DNA of 64,000 nucleotides from Jannaschia marina (GTDB taxonomy: Bacteria; Pseudomonadota; Alphaproteobacteria; Rhodobacterales; Rhodobacteraceae), in NCBI RefSeq assembly GCF_013404595.1, contig NZ_JABVAX010000004.1, positions 186,001 to 250,000 on the forward strand. The letters are read 5' to 3'. A program made the translations under genes and the position numbers. Positions 8,622-16,896 of the stretch are shown piece after piece. Positions within the stretch are counted from its first letter, which is position 1. The number at the start of each line of letters is the position of its first letter. A model generated the notes under the pieces. The model worked only from the letters and a program-made list of their open reading frames with translations, had not been told where the DNA came from and did no database searches.

Positions 8622-9068
8622 CTACTGCCGGCTGACGGAGCGGCGGTTCGTCTGACCCTGCACGGCGATCGTGCGCACGCCGGCCAGCTCCTGCGTGGTG
8701 AAGAACGCCCCGGCCAGCACCTCGCGCGAGGGCTGCGTGCCTACGGGTTCCGGCGTCAGCGGCGGCGAGATGTTGAACTGCAGGAGCATCACGCCCGCGT
8801 CCTCGGTCGGGATGCGCGCAAGCTCCGCCTCCCAGAACCCCTGCGTCGGCGGCAGGCCCACGGCCGAGACGATCACGCCGCCGGGCGTCGGCTCCGCCTT
8901 GAGAGAGACGACCTGCTGCACGACGGGGCGGCCGGGGTCGGTACGCGCGGCCTCGATGCGCTCCTCGCGGTCGGAGCCGAACCAGTTGAGCGGGTTGACC
9001 CGCGACTCGCCCAGGCCGCATCCGGCGAGTGCCGTGAGCGCCATAACCGCGGTGATCCGTGCGAACAT
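8622..9068 (-). CDS. Putative lipoprotein
   Basis: A 148-residue protein with a lipoprotein signal (MFARITAVMALTALAGCGLG; lipobox LAGC, Cys at about 18). The RVNPLNWFG segment follows directly, a stretch I associate with small Rhodobacterales lipoproteins. The ATG at 9068 is preferred over one at 9092 because AGGGGA lies 10 bases upstream of it. It probably sits in the inner or outer membrane. Function unknown. It converges on the MetE-like gene. Confidence 0.65.
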   Translation of the reverse strand: MFARITAVMALTALAGCGLGESRVNPLNWFGSDREERIEAARTDPGRPVVQQVVSLKAEPTPGGVIVSAVGLPPTQGFWEAELARIPTEDAGVMLLQFNISPPLTPEPVGTQPSREVLAGAFFTTQELAGVRTIAVQGQTNRRSVSRQ

Positions 9069-9185
9069 TCCGTCGTGTCCCCTGAAGTCCATTGCCACGG
9101 GGCTAGCCCATCGGCGCGGCTTTGGGAAGCGGGCTGGACCTTCGGGGGCCCAGAGCCTAGCTCTGGCGCGACAGGAGAGGTGCAG

Positions 9186-9611
9186 ATGGCACAGAAGAGC
9201 TTCGAGGATCTGGTCGAGACGTTCGAGTTCCTCGACGACTGGGAAGACCGCTACCGCCACGTGATCGAGCTGGGCAAGGCGTTCCCGCCGCTCGACGACG
9301 CGCTCAAGGTGCCCGCGACCAAGGTCGACGGCTGCGCGAGCCAGGTCTGGCTCCACCCCCGGATCGACGGGCAGGGGCCGGAGGCGACCTTCGACTTCGC
9401 CGGTGAATCCGACGCGATGATCGTGCGCGGCCTGATCGCCATCCTGCACGAGCTCTATGCCGGGCTGAGCGTGTCGGAGGTCGGCCGCGTGGACGCCGCG
9501 GCGGAACTCGGCCGCCTCGGCCTCGACGACCACCTCTCCTCCCAACGCTCCAACGGCCTGCGCGCCATGGTCGCGCGCATCCGGGCGACGGCGGCGGAGG
9601 CGGCGGGGTGA
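9186..9611 (+). CDS. sufE: SufE family cysteine desulfuration protein
   Basis: A 141-residue protein of the usual SufE length. SufE accepts persulfide sulfur from the desulfurase SufS and passes it to the SufBCD Fe-S scaffold. The acceptor cysteine lies in KVDGCASQVWL near residue 50, and the family opening FEFLDDWEDRYRHVIELGK is present. GGAGAGG precedes the ATG. No suf operon is visible nearby, which is common for sufE in alphaproteobacteria. Confidence 0.92.
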   Translation: MAQKSFEDLVETFEFLDDWEDRYRHVIELGKAFPPLDDALKVPATKVDGCASQVWLHPRIDGQGPEATFDFAGESDAMIVRGLIAILHELYAGLSVSEVGRVDAAAELGRLGLDDHLSSQRSNGLRAMVARIRATAAEAAG

Positions 9612-9640
9612 TCGGAGGCGTGAGGTCGGCTATCCGGACA

Positions 9641-9677
9641 AACCTGCCGTTCACCAGCAAATGGCGAACGGCAGGTT
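9641..9677. terminator. 12-bp hairpin between convergent genes
   Basis: AACCTGCCGTTC (9641-9652) pairs perfectly with GAACGGCAGGTT (9666-9677) around a 13-base loop. It lies between the stop codons of sufE and the hydrolase gene that converges on it. It is placed to end transcription from both sides, although no long T run follows on either strand. Confidence 0.55.
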
Positions 9678-9680
9678 CGG

Positions 9681-10694
9681 CTAAAGTCCCAGTTTCTCCG
9701 AGATGGCATCGATGATCGCCGAATGCACAACCGCACGATCCGTGCCGGGCGGATCAGTGCAGACCGGGTCGTCTTCCTCTGCCTCCAGTATGGCCGGTGC
9801 GTCCGGCTTGCAGAGCGGCATGGCAGTGAAATGGAAGGCCGGGGAAAGCTGCACGATACGCGCGTCGGGCAGAAGGGCGTCAAGCCCGCTGTCGTCGAAA
9901 TTCGTCGCGGACAGGCGCGTCTGGTTATCGCCGAGGCCGATCAGGAGGGCACCGGGCACAAGCGCCGCCGTGTCCGAGCCGTCGAGCCCCCAGACGAAAC
10001 CGGGATCAATGGCCGCCACCTGCGTGACGCGGGAGTCGGCGTAGCTCGCGTTCCAGGTCGGCGGGTCTTGCGTCTGCATGCTGACGGCGTCGGACAGCAG
10101 CATGTCGCAGGCCTCCATCGTCTCGATCTGGGCGGTGCAGACCCCGACGATCCCCTCAAGGTTGCCGGTCACACCCCCCAACGACAGTGCCGTCCAGCCG
10201 CCGTAGGAAAACCCGGCCGCCATGATGCGCGAGGCATCTATATGGCCCCCCAGCGCCGGGTCATCGGTCAGCATGTCCAGCGCGGTCGACAGGTCTTGCG
10301 CGCGGGTCCAGTGCCGAACGCCTTTGGACATGTCGAAGTCGCCCCAGGTCGAGTTCGGATGGTTCACCATCACGACGATGGCGCCCCGGTTCGCCAGTTC
10401 CGAGGCCAGCCAGGCCTGAGCCCGGTCGGTGCCTCCCATGCCGTGACTGAACAGAACGACGGGGAAGTCGCCGGGCGCGACATCCGCATCCAGCGTGGCG
10501 TCGACACCCAGGAAGACGGGATTGTCCGCATAGAGCGTCGGTGTGCCGCCTGCACCGCGGGGATACCAGATCGCCGCGCGCGCCTTCGCATCATGATAAG
10601 GCATGTAGATGTCGGTCAGCCTGAGGCCGGCGCCGTCGGCTGCCGCGCCGGAAGCCATGGACGTGAGGACAAGGGCGATTGCTGTGGTCTTCAT
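9681..10694 (-). CDS. Secreted alpha/beta hydrolase (dienelactone hydrolase / PAF-acetylhydrolase-like)
   Basis: A 337-residue protein with a signal peptide (MKTTAIALVLTSMASGAAADG). The oxyanion region is FPVVLFSHGMGG and the nucleophile elbow is AAGFSYGGWTAL (G-x-S-x-G) near residue 170. Likely acid and base residues are in the C-terminal third (AIDPGFVWG, SPAFHFTAMPL). Several cysteines (VCTAQ, EACD, PLCKPD, DPVCTD) may form periplasmic disulfides. It probably hydrolyses an ester in the periplasm. It is divergent from a membrane-anchored AraC regulator, which is the likely controller. Confidence 0.75.
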   Translation of the reverse strand: MKTTAIALVLTSMASGAAADGAGLRLTDIYMPYHDAKARAAIWYPRGAGGTPTLYADNPVFLGVDATLDADVAPGDFPVVLFSHGMGGTDRAQAWLASELANRGAIVVMVNHPNSTWGDFDMSKGVRHWTRAQDLSTALDMLTDDPALGGHIDASRIMAAGFSYGGWTALSLGGVTGNLEGIVGVCTAQIETMEACDMLLSDAVSMQTQDPPTWNASYADSRVTQVAAIDPGFVWGLDGSDTAALVPGALLIGLGDNQTRLSATNFDDSGLDALLPDARIVQLSPAFHFTAMPLCKPDAPAILEAEEDDPVCTDPPGTDRAVVHSAIIDAISEKLGL

Positions 10695-10834
10695 AATTGG
10701 TCTCCAACAAGAGGTGTGATGACCAAAGGATTGCCCGCCACTTAGGGAGGCCGCGTCCTGTTTCCGGATTCAGGTCGCCTTGGATCGCGTTTTCGGTCTA
10801 GCAGGAAGTCGGCCCTGACCGAAAAGACGCACCC

Positions 10835-11839
10835 ATGCCTACACTTCCCATCCCGGTTTTCGTGGCCCTTGTTCTCGGCTTCGCCTGTCTGCGCCTGTGG
10901 ATGGAGCAACGACGGCTCGGCGCACTCGGGCTGCTTCTGGGGATCTGCGCGGTGCAGTCTCTCATCATCGCAATGGCTCAGCATTACATGGTTCCGGGGA
11001 TGCGCTGGATGCAGCCGATCGGCGCCTCTCTCATCCCGCCGGCGGCGTGGTTCGCTTACACCGTCACGGCGGTCCGGCCCGCCGGCAGGGTCGATGTGCT
11101 TCACGGGCTCGTCCCTCTCGCGGCGGTCGCAGCGATCCTGGTGGCGCCTAGGTTTCTCGATGTTCTGCTGCCCGGGGCTTTCGTCGGCTACGGCATCGCC
11201 ATCCTGGTGCAAGCGCTTCGCGGGGCCGATGCGCAGCCTCGCGCGCTTCTGGCATATGGCAACATCCCGGCGCGGATTTGGCTGATCATCGGCGCGGCGC
11301 TTATCGCATCGGCGTTGAGCGATGTCCTGATCGTGCTCGCGCAGATAGCCGGCCGAGGAGAGTTGCGGGTCTGGTTCATCACCGTGTTTTCCGTCGGCAA
11401 TCTGCTGCTGATAGGGCTGTTCAGTCTTTCGCCCTATCTCAGGAACGACGAGACGGAGAAACCCGAGCCTGTAGGAGAGAGGCCTGAACCGGATGCCGAA
11501 CTCTGGGAGCGCGTGACGGCCTACATGGCGCGGGAGAAGCCCTACCTCGATCCCAACCTGACACTCTCGCGGCTTGCACGGAAACTGCGTGTACCGGCCA
11601 AGACACTGTCAGTGACGATCAACCGCGCGACCGGCGAAAACGTGTCGCGTTTCGTAAACGAGGCGCGTATCGGGAACGCGAAAGCTACGCTCATGCGCGG
11701 AGAAACCGTCACTGAAGCGATGCTGTCATCGGGGTTCAATACGAAGTCGAACTTCAATCGCGAATTCCTACGCGTGGCCGGATCCAGTCCGAGCGACTGG
11801 CTTCAGGCTGAGGGCAGGGCAATATGCAAAAGCACGTAG
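10835..11839 (+). CDS. Membrane-anchored AraC family regulator
   Basis: A 334-residue protein whose first 205 residues contain about seven hydrophobic helices. A charged linker (DETEKPEPVGERPEPDAE) and a C-terminal AraC HTH domain (about 235-330: LTLSRLARKLRVPAKTLSVTINRA and VTEAMLSSGFNTKSNFNREFLRVAG) follow. This layout puts the DNA-binding domain on the cytoplasmic side of the membrane, so the regulator may sense an envelope signal directly. It is divergent from the secreted hydrolase gene across 140 bp. Confidence 0.82.
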   Translation: MPTLPIPVFVALVLGFACLRLWMEQRRLGALGLLLGICAVQSLIIAMAQHYMVPGMRWMQPIGASLIPPAAWFAYTVTAVRPAGRVDVLHGLVPLAAVAAILVAPRFLDVLLPGAFVGYGIAILVQALRGADAQPRALLAYGNIPARIWLIIGAALIASALSDVLIVLAQIAGRGELRVWFITVFSVGNLLLIGLFSLSPYLRNDETEKPEPVGERPEPDAELWERVTAYMAREKPYLDPNLTLSRLARKLRVPAKTLSVTINRATGENVSRFVNEARIGNAKATLMRGETVTEAMLSSGFNTKSNFNREFLRVAGSSPSDWLQAEGRAICKST

Positions 11840-11976
11840 CGAGACGATTTGCCAGTTACCTAGCCGACATTCGGTTAACTTGCAGCAACAGTCCACTTGG
11901 GCTCCAAGCCGACATTCCCGACCGTCAGCGACACCACAGCACCCACTCGCCCTCGCTGCCGCCACCCCGACCGTAC

Positions 11977-12004
11977 AAAAAAAGGCCGAGCTCAAGGCTC
12001 GGCC
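11977..12004 (-). terminator. Rho-independent terminator, minus strand
   Basis: A perfect 8-bp stem, GGCCGAGC/GCTCGGCC with a 5-base loop (11984-12004), is flanked on its left by seven A's (11977-11983). Read on the minus strand this is a stem followed by seven U's. It would end the LysR transcript about 155 bases past that gene's stop. Read on the plus strand it is a hairpin in front of the small frame at 12031. Confidence 0.75.
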
Positions 12005-12030
12005 GAAGTCCAACAGGGAGGTGAAGGGAC

Positions 12031-12096
12031 ATGAAACTGTCATCCTTCAAGAGCCTAGATATTGCGCAGACCGCCTTCCGACAAGGCGGGAACTGA
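12031..12096 (+). CDS. Candidate 21-residue peptide
   Basis: The interval 11840-12158 has no long gene. It holds this short frame (MKLSSFKSLDIAQTAFRQGGN) behind a strong ribosome site (GGGAGGTGAAGG, six bases or so before the ATG). Its last third folds into a 7-bp hairpin (12071-12077 with 12083-12089). A duplicated 11-mer (AGCCGACATTC at 11862 and 11907) lies upstream. It could be a regulatory leader or a small protein. No family is recognised and translation is unproven. Confidence 0.35.
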   Translation: MKLSSFKSLDIAQTAFRQGGN

Positions 12097-12158
12097 ACCG
12101 GTCGGTGCAATCCCGCTATGCGTCGGGCGCATAGCTGAAGGCGCAACCCATTGCCGTG

Positions 12159-13058
12159 TCACGTTTTCTCCCGCTGCGCCTTCCGGTAGGCGACGACCTC
12201 GTCCACCACGAAGTCGCGGAAGGCCTCGATCCGCTTCGACCCGCGCAACTCCTCGGGGAAGGCGAGGAAGACCGGAACCTCGTTCGATTCCACCGTCGGC
12301 AGCACCCGCACCAACTGCGGAAAGTCCTGCACGAGGTAGTCGGGCAGCACGCCGATGCCAAGGTCGCTCAGCACGCCCTGCAAGACGCCGAAGTAGTTGT
12401 TGACCTTGAGCGTCCGCCCCACGTCGTAGGTCATCAGTTCGCGCACGAGCGTCGCCCCCGCGCTCACCTGCGTCACGTCGAGCGACTGGCAGAGCAGGCG
12501 GTGGTCCGACAGGTCGTGGAGCGAGCCGGGCGTGCCGTTCTCCTCGAGGTAGGCGGGCGAGGCGAAGAGCTGCATCCGGATGTCCATCAGGCGCTTGCGC
12601 ACGAGATCGGCCTGGCTCGGCTCCTTCATGCGGATGGCGACATCCGCCTCGCGCATGGGCAGGTCCAGGACCCGCTCCTCCAGCATCAGGTCGAGGCTCA
12701 GGTCGGGGTACTTGTCGTAGAGTTTCGACAGGCGCGGGGCGAGCCAGATCGAGCCGAAGCCGATCGTCGTCGTCACCCGCAGGTTGCCGAACACCTCCTC
12801 CTCCGAGTCGCGGATCCGCGCGCTCGCCGTGTCGAGGCGCTTGGTCATCGCTTGTGTCGCGTCGAAGAGAAGCTCGCCCTGCTCGGTCAGGATCAGGCCG
12901 CGCGCGTGGCGGTGGAACAGCGTCGTGCCGAGCGCGTCTTCCAGCGCGCGCACCTGACGGCTCACCGCCGACTGCGAAAGATGGAGCACGTCGCCCGCGT
13001 GGGTCAGCGACCCCGCATCGGCAACGGCGTGAAAAATCCGTAGCTTATCCCAATCCAC
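12159..13058 (-). CDS. LysR family transcriptional regulator
   Basis: A 299-residue protein of standard LysR length. The N-terminal winged HTH reads WDKLRIFHAVADAGSLTHAGDVLHLSQSAVSRQVRALED. An effector domain from about residue 90 includes RVTTTIGFGSIWLAPRLSKLYDKYPDLSLDL. It starts with GTG. It is transcribed away from the indolepyruvate oxidoreductase gene across a 130-bp interval, the classic divergent arrangement of a LysR regulator and its target. The inducer is not known. Confidence 0.88.
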   Translation of the reverse strand: MDWDKLRIFHAVADAGSLTHAGDVLHLSQSAVSRQVRALEDALGTTLFHRHARGLILTEQGELLFDATQAMTKRLDTASARIRDSEEEVFGNLRVTTTIGFGSIWLAPRLSKLYDKYPDLSLDLMLEERVLDLPMREADVAIRMKEPSQADLVRKRLMDIRMQLFASPAYLEENGTPGSLHDLSDHRLLCQSLDVTQVSAGATLVRELMTYDVGRTLKVNNYFGVLQGVLSDLGIGVLPDYLVQDFPQLVRVLPTVESNEVPVFLAFPEELRGSKRIEAFRDFVVDEVVAYRKAQREKT

Positions 13059-13141
13059 GACTCACCCGCGTCAAAAAATCCATCCGCCCCGGAGCCGTCT
13101 ATACGGTAGGGTGGAGAGGAAGTGTGAAGAAGATTCCCCTT

Positions 13142-13166
13142 TATAGGTCACAAAAGCTGACCTATA
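13142..13166. promoter_or_regulatory. 9-bp inverted repeat operator before the oxidoreductase gene
   Basis: TATAGGTCA (13142-13150) and TGACCTATA (13158-13166) form a perfect inverted repeat with a 7-bp spacer (CAAAAGC). The repeat ends 22 bp before the ATG at 13189 and just upstream of its GGAGGAG ribosome site. The position overlaps or follows the likely transcription start, as expected for repression. The spacing suits a GntR, Lrp or MarR dimer at least as well as a LysR T-N11-A box. Confidence 0.6.
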
Positions 13167-13188
13167 TATGTGGCAGGAGGAGACATTC

Positions 13189-16100
13189 ATGCGCCATGAC
13201 GTATCCCTGACCGACCGCTACGACCTGGAAAAGGACGAGGTGCTGCTGAACGGCACGCAGGCGCTCGTCCGCCTGATGCTGATGCAGAAGGAGCGCGACC
13301 GCCGCGCGGGCCTCGACACCGCCGGCTACTGCACGGGCTACCGCGGCTCGCCCCTTGGCGGCGTCGACCTCAACATGGCCAAGGCGTCGAAGGTACTGAA
13401 GGCCAACGACATCACCTTCCAGCCGGGCCTGAACGAGGATCTGGCCGTCACCGCGCTCTGGGGCGCGCAGCAGGCGGAACTGAGGGGCGAGGGTACGCAT
13501 GACGGCGTCTTCGGGCTCTGGTACGGCAAGGGGCCGGGAGTCGACCGCTCGGGCGACGCGATGCGCCACGTCAACATGGCCGGCACCTCGCGCCACGGCG
13601 GCGTCCTCATGGCCATGGGCGACGACCACACCGGCGAATCCTCCACCACCTGCCATCAGTCCGACTGGGCGCTCATCGACGTGCACATGCCCGTCCTGTC
13701 TCCCGCGGGCGTGCAGGAGATCCTGGACTACGGCCTCTACGGCTGGGCGCTCAGCCGCTACGCGGGCGTCTGGGTCGGCATCAAGACGATGAAGGACACG
13801 GTTGAGGTCACCTCCGTCGTCGACGGCCGCCCCGACCGGCTCTCCTTCGTGACGCCCGACTACCCGATCCCCGAGGACGGGCTGAACATCCGCCTCAACG
13901 ACCACTGGATCCCGCAGGAGGAGCGGCTTCTGGGTCACAAGCGATGGGCCGCCGAGGCCTTCAGCCACGCCAACCGCATCGACAAGCGCGTCCATGGGCG
14001 GCCCGGGGCCAAGATCGGCTTCGTCAGCCACGGCAAGAACTGGCTCGATCTCGTCCACGCGATGAACCTGCTCGGCCTCGACGACGCCGAATGCGCGCGG
14101 CTCGGCATCACCACCTACAAGGTCGGCCAGACCTGGCCCATGGACATGAAGGGCCTGCACGACTGGGCCGAGGGGCTCGACCTGATCGTCTGCGTCGAGG
14201 AGAAGCGCAAGCTGCTCGAAGTGCAGGTGAAGGAGGCCATCTTCGACGACCGGCAGGGCCGGCGCGTCTACGGCTACACCGACGGCGAGGGCAAACGGCT
14301 CTTCAAGCAGGCCTTCGCCCTCGACCCGACCGACATTGCCGAGAAGCTGGGCCGCGTGCTGACCGAGGAGGGGCGCTGCACCGACCGGATGCAGTCCGGG
14401 CTCGACCGCATCGCCGAGGCCAAGCGCGACGACAACGCCCCCGACATCGCCAAGCGCACGCCCTGGTTCTGCTCGGGCTGCCCGCACAACACCTCGACCA
14501 AGGTGCCCGAGGGCTCCCGCGCGGGGGCGGGCATCGGCTGCCACGTCATGGCGCTCTGGATGGACCGCTCGACCGAGGGCTACACCCACATGGGGGCCGA
14601 GGGCGTCAACTGGGTGGGCGAGAGCCAGTTCTCGAAGCGCAAGCACGTGTTCCAGAACCTGGGCGAGGGCACCTACAACCACTCGGGCATCCTGGCGATC
14701 CGCGCCGCGCTCGCCGCCAAGACGAACATCACCTACAAGATCCTCTACAACGACGCGGTCGCCATGACCGGCGGGCAGCACAACGAGGGCGACCTCGCCC
14801 CCGAGCAGATCGCCCGCGAGCTGCAGGCGATGGGCGTCAAGGAGATCGCCGTCGTCTACGACGAGAAGGAGGACGTGCAGAAGTCGCGCTTCCCCGCGGG
14901 CCTCAGCTGGCACGAGCGCGACGAGATGATGAACGTCCAGACCCGCATGAAGGAGGTCGAGGGCGTCAGCGCGATCCTCTACATCCAGACCTGCGCCGCC
15001 GAGAAGCGCCGCCGCCGCAAGCGCGGTCTCTTCCCCGACCCGGACCGCCGCATCTTCATCAACACCGACGTCTGCGAGGGCTGCGGCGATTGCGGGGTGC
15101 AGTCGAACTGCGTCTCGCTCGTGCCCGTGGAGACGGAATTCGGCACCAAACGCGCCATCGACCAATCGTCCTGCAACAAGGATTTCAGCTGCGTCAAAGG
15201 CTTCTGCCCCAGCTTCGTCTCCGTCGAGGGGGCCGAGCTGAAGAAGAAGGCGACCCGCGATGTCGACATCGGCACGTTGCCCGCGCCGGAGGTTCCCGCG
15301 ATCGAGGGCACCTGGAACGGCGTCATCACCGGCGTCGGCGGCACCGGGGTCGTCACCATCGGGGCCGTCCTCGCCATGGCGGCCCATCTCGACGGCAAGG
15401 GCGCGGGCCTGATGGAGATGGCCGGCCTCGCGCAGAAGGGCGGGGCCGTCGCGCTCCATTGCCGGCTGGCGAACACGCCAGGCGAGATCAGCGCGATCCG
15501 CGTGGCCCTGGGCGAGGCCGACGCGCTCATCGGCGGCGACCTCGTCGTCTCGGCCGATACGAAGACGCTCTCGCTCACCTCGACGGGCCGCACCGGCGCC
15601 GTCGTCAACAGCCACGAGATCGTCACCGGCGATTTCACCCGCGACGCCGATTTCAAGCTGCCCGCCGACCGGCTCGCACTCTCGCTCGAGGCCCGTCTGC
15701 GCGACGGGCTGATGCTCTTCGACGCCTCGAAACTGGCCGAGACTCTGCTGGGCGACACGATCTTCTCGAACATGATGATCCTCGGGGCCGCCTGGCAGCG
15801 GGGTCTCGTGCCGCTCAGCCACGAGGCCATCGTCAAGGCGGTGGAGCTGAACGGGGCCGCGGTCGAGAATAACCAGCGCGCCTTCGAACTCGGCCGCTGG
15901 GCCGTGGTTGAGCCCGAGGCCGCCGCCGCCATGACCGAGGAGAAGGTCACGTCCCTGCCCAAGTCGCCCGAGCAGCGCATCGCCGCCCGGGTGGAGCATC
16001 TGACGGCCTATCAATCCGCCCGCTACGCCAAGCGCTACACCCGCCGCCTCGACGCGATCGAGGATGCGGCGGTGCGCGAGGCGGTCGCCAGGGGCTATCA

Positions 16101-16590
16101 CAAGTTGCTGGCCTACAAGGACGAATACGAGGTCGCGCGCCTGTTGCAATCGACGCGGGAGAAGGCCCGCGCCGCCTTCGATGGGGACCTGAAGCTGACC
16201 TATCACCTCGCGCCGCCGATGCTCTCGAAGCAGGGGCCGGACGGCCGCCCCGCCAAGCGCGCCTTCGGGGAGTGGATCGAGCGCGCCTACCCGATGCTCG
16301 CCCGCTTCAAGCGCCTGCGCGGCACGCCCTTCGACCCCTTCGGCTACACCGCCGAGCGCCGGATGGAGCGGGCCCTCATCAAGCAGTACGAGGCCGACCT
16401 CGACGCCGTGCTCCCCAAGCTCGACGCGCGGACCCGGGAGGCCATCGTGGCCCTCGCCGAACTGCCGCTGACGATCCGGGGTTTCGGTCCGGTCAAGGCC
16501 AAGAACGAACAGGCGGCGGCCAAGCGGCGGGAGGAGCTTCTGGCGGTGATCCGCGCGGGCGGCCCCGACCTCGCGCAGGCCGCCGAGTAA
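13189..16590 (+). CDS. Indolepyruvate ferredoxin oxidoreductase family protein (fused subunits)
   Basis: A 1133-residue single-chain 2-oxoacid:ferredoxin oxidoreductase that converts aryl pyruvates from aromatic amino acids to aryl-acetyl-CoA using thiamine diphosphate and Fe-S clusters. The N-terminal half holds the pyrimidine-binding and TPP domains (TAGYCTGYRGSPLGGVD near residue 45; CSGCPHNTSTKVPEGSRAGAGIGCH near 430; YNDAVAMTGGQ near 525). A cysteine cluster (CEGCGDCGVQSNC, then SCNKDFSCVKGFCPS) follows. The gamma domain begins at ITGVGGTGVVTIGAVLAMA. The ATG at 13189 has GGAGGAG eight bases upstream. Divergent LysR and the inverted repeat at 13142 suggest inducible expression. It fits with the homogentisate cluster further right in aromatic amino acid use. 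Confidence 0.9.
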   Translation: MRHDVSLTDRYDLEKDEVLLNGTQALVRLMLMQKERDRRAGLDTAGYCTGYRGSPLGGVDLNMAKASKVLKANDITFQPGLNEDLAVTALWGAQQAELRGEGTHDGVFGLWYGKGPGVDRSGDAMRHVNMAGTSRHGGVLMAMGDDHTGESSTTCHQSDWALIDVHMPVLSPAGVQEILDYGLYGWALSRYAGVWVGIKTMKDTVEVTSVVDGRPDRLSFVTPDYPIPEDGLNIRLNDHWIPQEERLLGHKRWAAEAFSHANRIDKRVHGRPGAKIGFVSHGKNWLDLVHAMNLLGLDDAECARLGITTYKVGQTWPMDMKGLHDWAEGLDLIVCVEEKRKLLEVQVKEAIFDDRQGRRVYGYTDGEGKRLFKQAFALDPTDIAEKLGRVLTEEGRCTDRMQSGLDRIAEAKRDDNAPDIAKRTPWFCSGCPHNTSTKVPEGSRAGAGIGCHVMALWMDRSTEGYTHMGAEGVNWVGESQFSKRKHVFQNLGEGTYNHSGILAIRAALAAKTNITYKILYNDAVAMTGGQHNEGDLAPEQIARELQAMGVKEIAVVYDEKEDVQKSRFPAGLSWHERDEMMNVQTRMKEVEGVSAILYIQTCAAEKRRRRKRGLFPDPDRRIFINTDVCEGCGDCGVQSNCVSLVPVETEFGTKRAIDQSSCNKDFSCVKGFCPSFVSVEGAELKKKATRDVDIGTLPAPEVPAIEGTWNGVITGVGGTGVVTIGAVLAMAAHLDGKGAGLMEMAGLAQKGGAVALHCRLANTPGEISAIRVALGEADALIGGDLVVSADTKTLSLTSTGRTGAVVNSHEIVTGDFTRDADFKLPADRLALSLEARLRDGLMLFDASKLAETLLGDTIFSNMMILGAAWQRGLVPLSHEAIVKAVELNGAAVENNQRAFELGRWAVVEPEAAAAMTEEKVTSLPKSPEQRIAARVEHLTAYQSARYAKRYTRRLDAIEDAAVREAVARGYHKLLAYKDEYEVARLLQSTREKARAAFDGDLKLTYHLAPPMLSKQGPDGRPAKRAFGEWIERAYPMLARFKRLRGTPFDPFGYTAERRMERALIKQYEADLDAVLPKLDARTREAIVALAELPLTIRGFGPVKAKNEQAAAKRREELLAVIRAGGPDLAQAAE

Positions 16591-16593
16591 CGC

Positions 16594-16809
16594 TCAGCCC
16601 TTGCGCAGGGTGAACGCCGTGCCGTCGACGCCGAGGAACGCGTGCCCCGCTTCCGCGCAGAAGTGGGGCACGTCCACATGCGCCGCAGGGTCGTCGGCCA
16701 GAAGGCGCACGACGGCCCCCGAGGGCAGCGGCTGCATCCGCTTCTTCACCCGCAGGACGGGCAGGGGGCAGAGAAGCCCCAGTGCATCCACTTCCAGGTC
16801 GATCTTCAT
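16594..16809 (-). CDS. TusA-like sulfurtransferase
   Basis: A 71-residue protein with the TusA signature VDALGLLCPLPVLRVKKRM, whose CPxP cysteine carries persulfide sulfur, followed by the short alpha/beta TusA core. Members relay sulfur to tRNA thiolation or molybdenum cofactor synthesis. A start 12 bp earlier (MGEP...) is also possible. It converges closely on the oxidoreductase gene (3 bp between stops). Its partner is not visible in the window. Confidence 0.82.
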   Translation of the reverse strand: MKIDLEVDALGLLCPLPVLRVKKRMQPLPSGAVVRLLADDPAAHVDVPHFCAEAGHAFLGVDGTAFTLRKG

Positions 16810-16896
16810 CGGCTCCCCCATCCTCGCCCTTTCCTTAATCTTGCCCAAGGGTCCTGTCATCCTCGCGCCACCCGTCCGAGAGCCACGAGCGACCAG

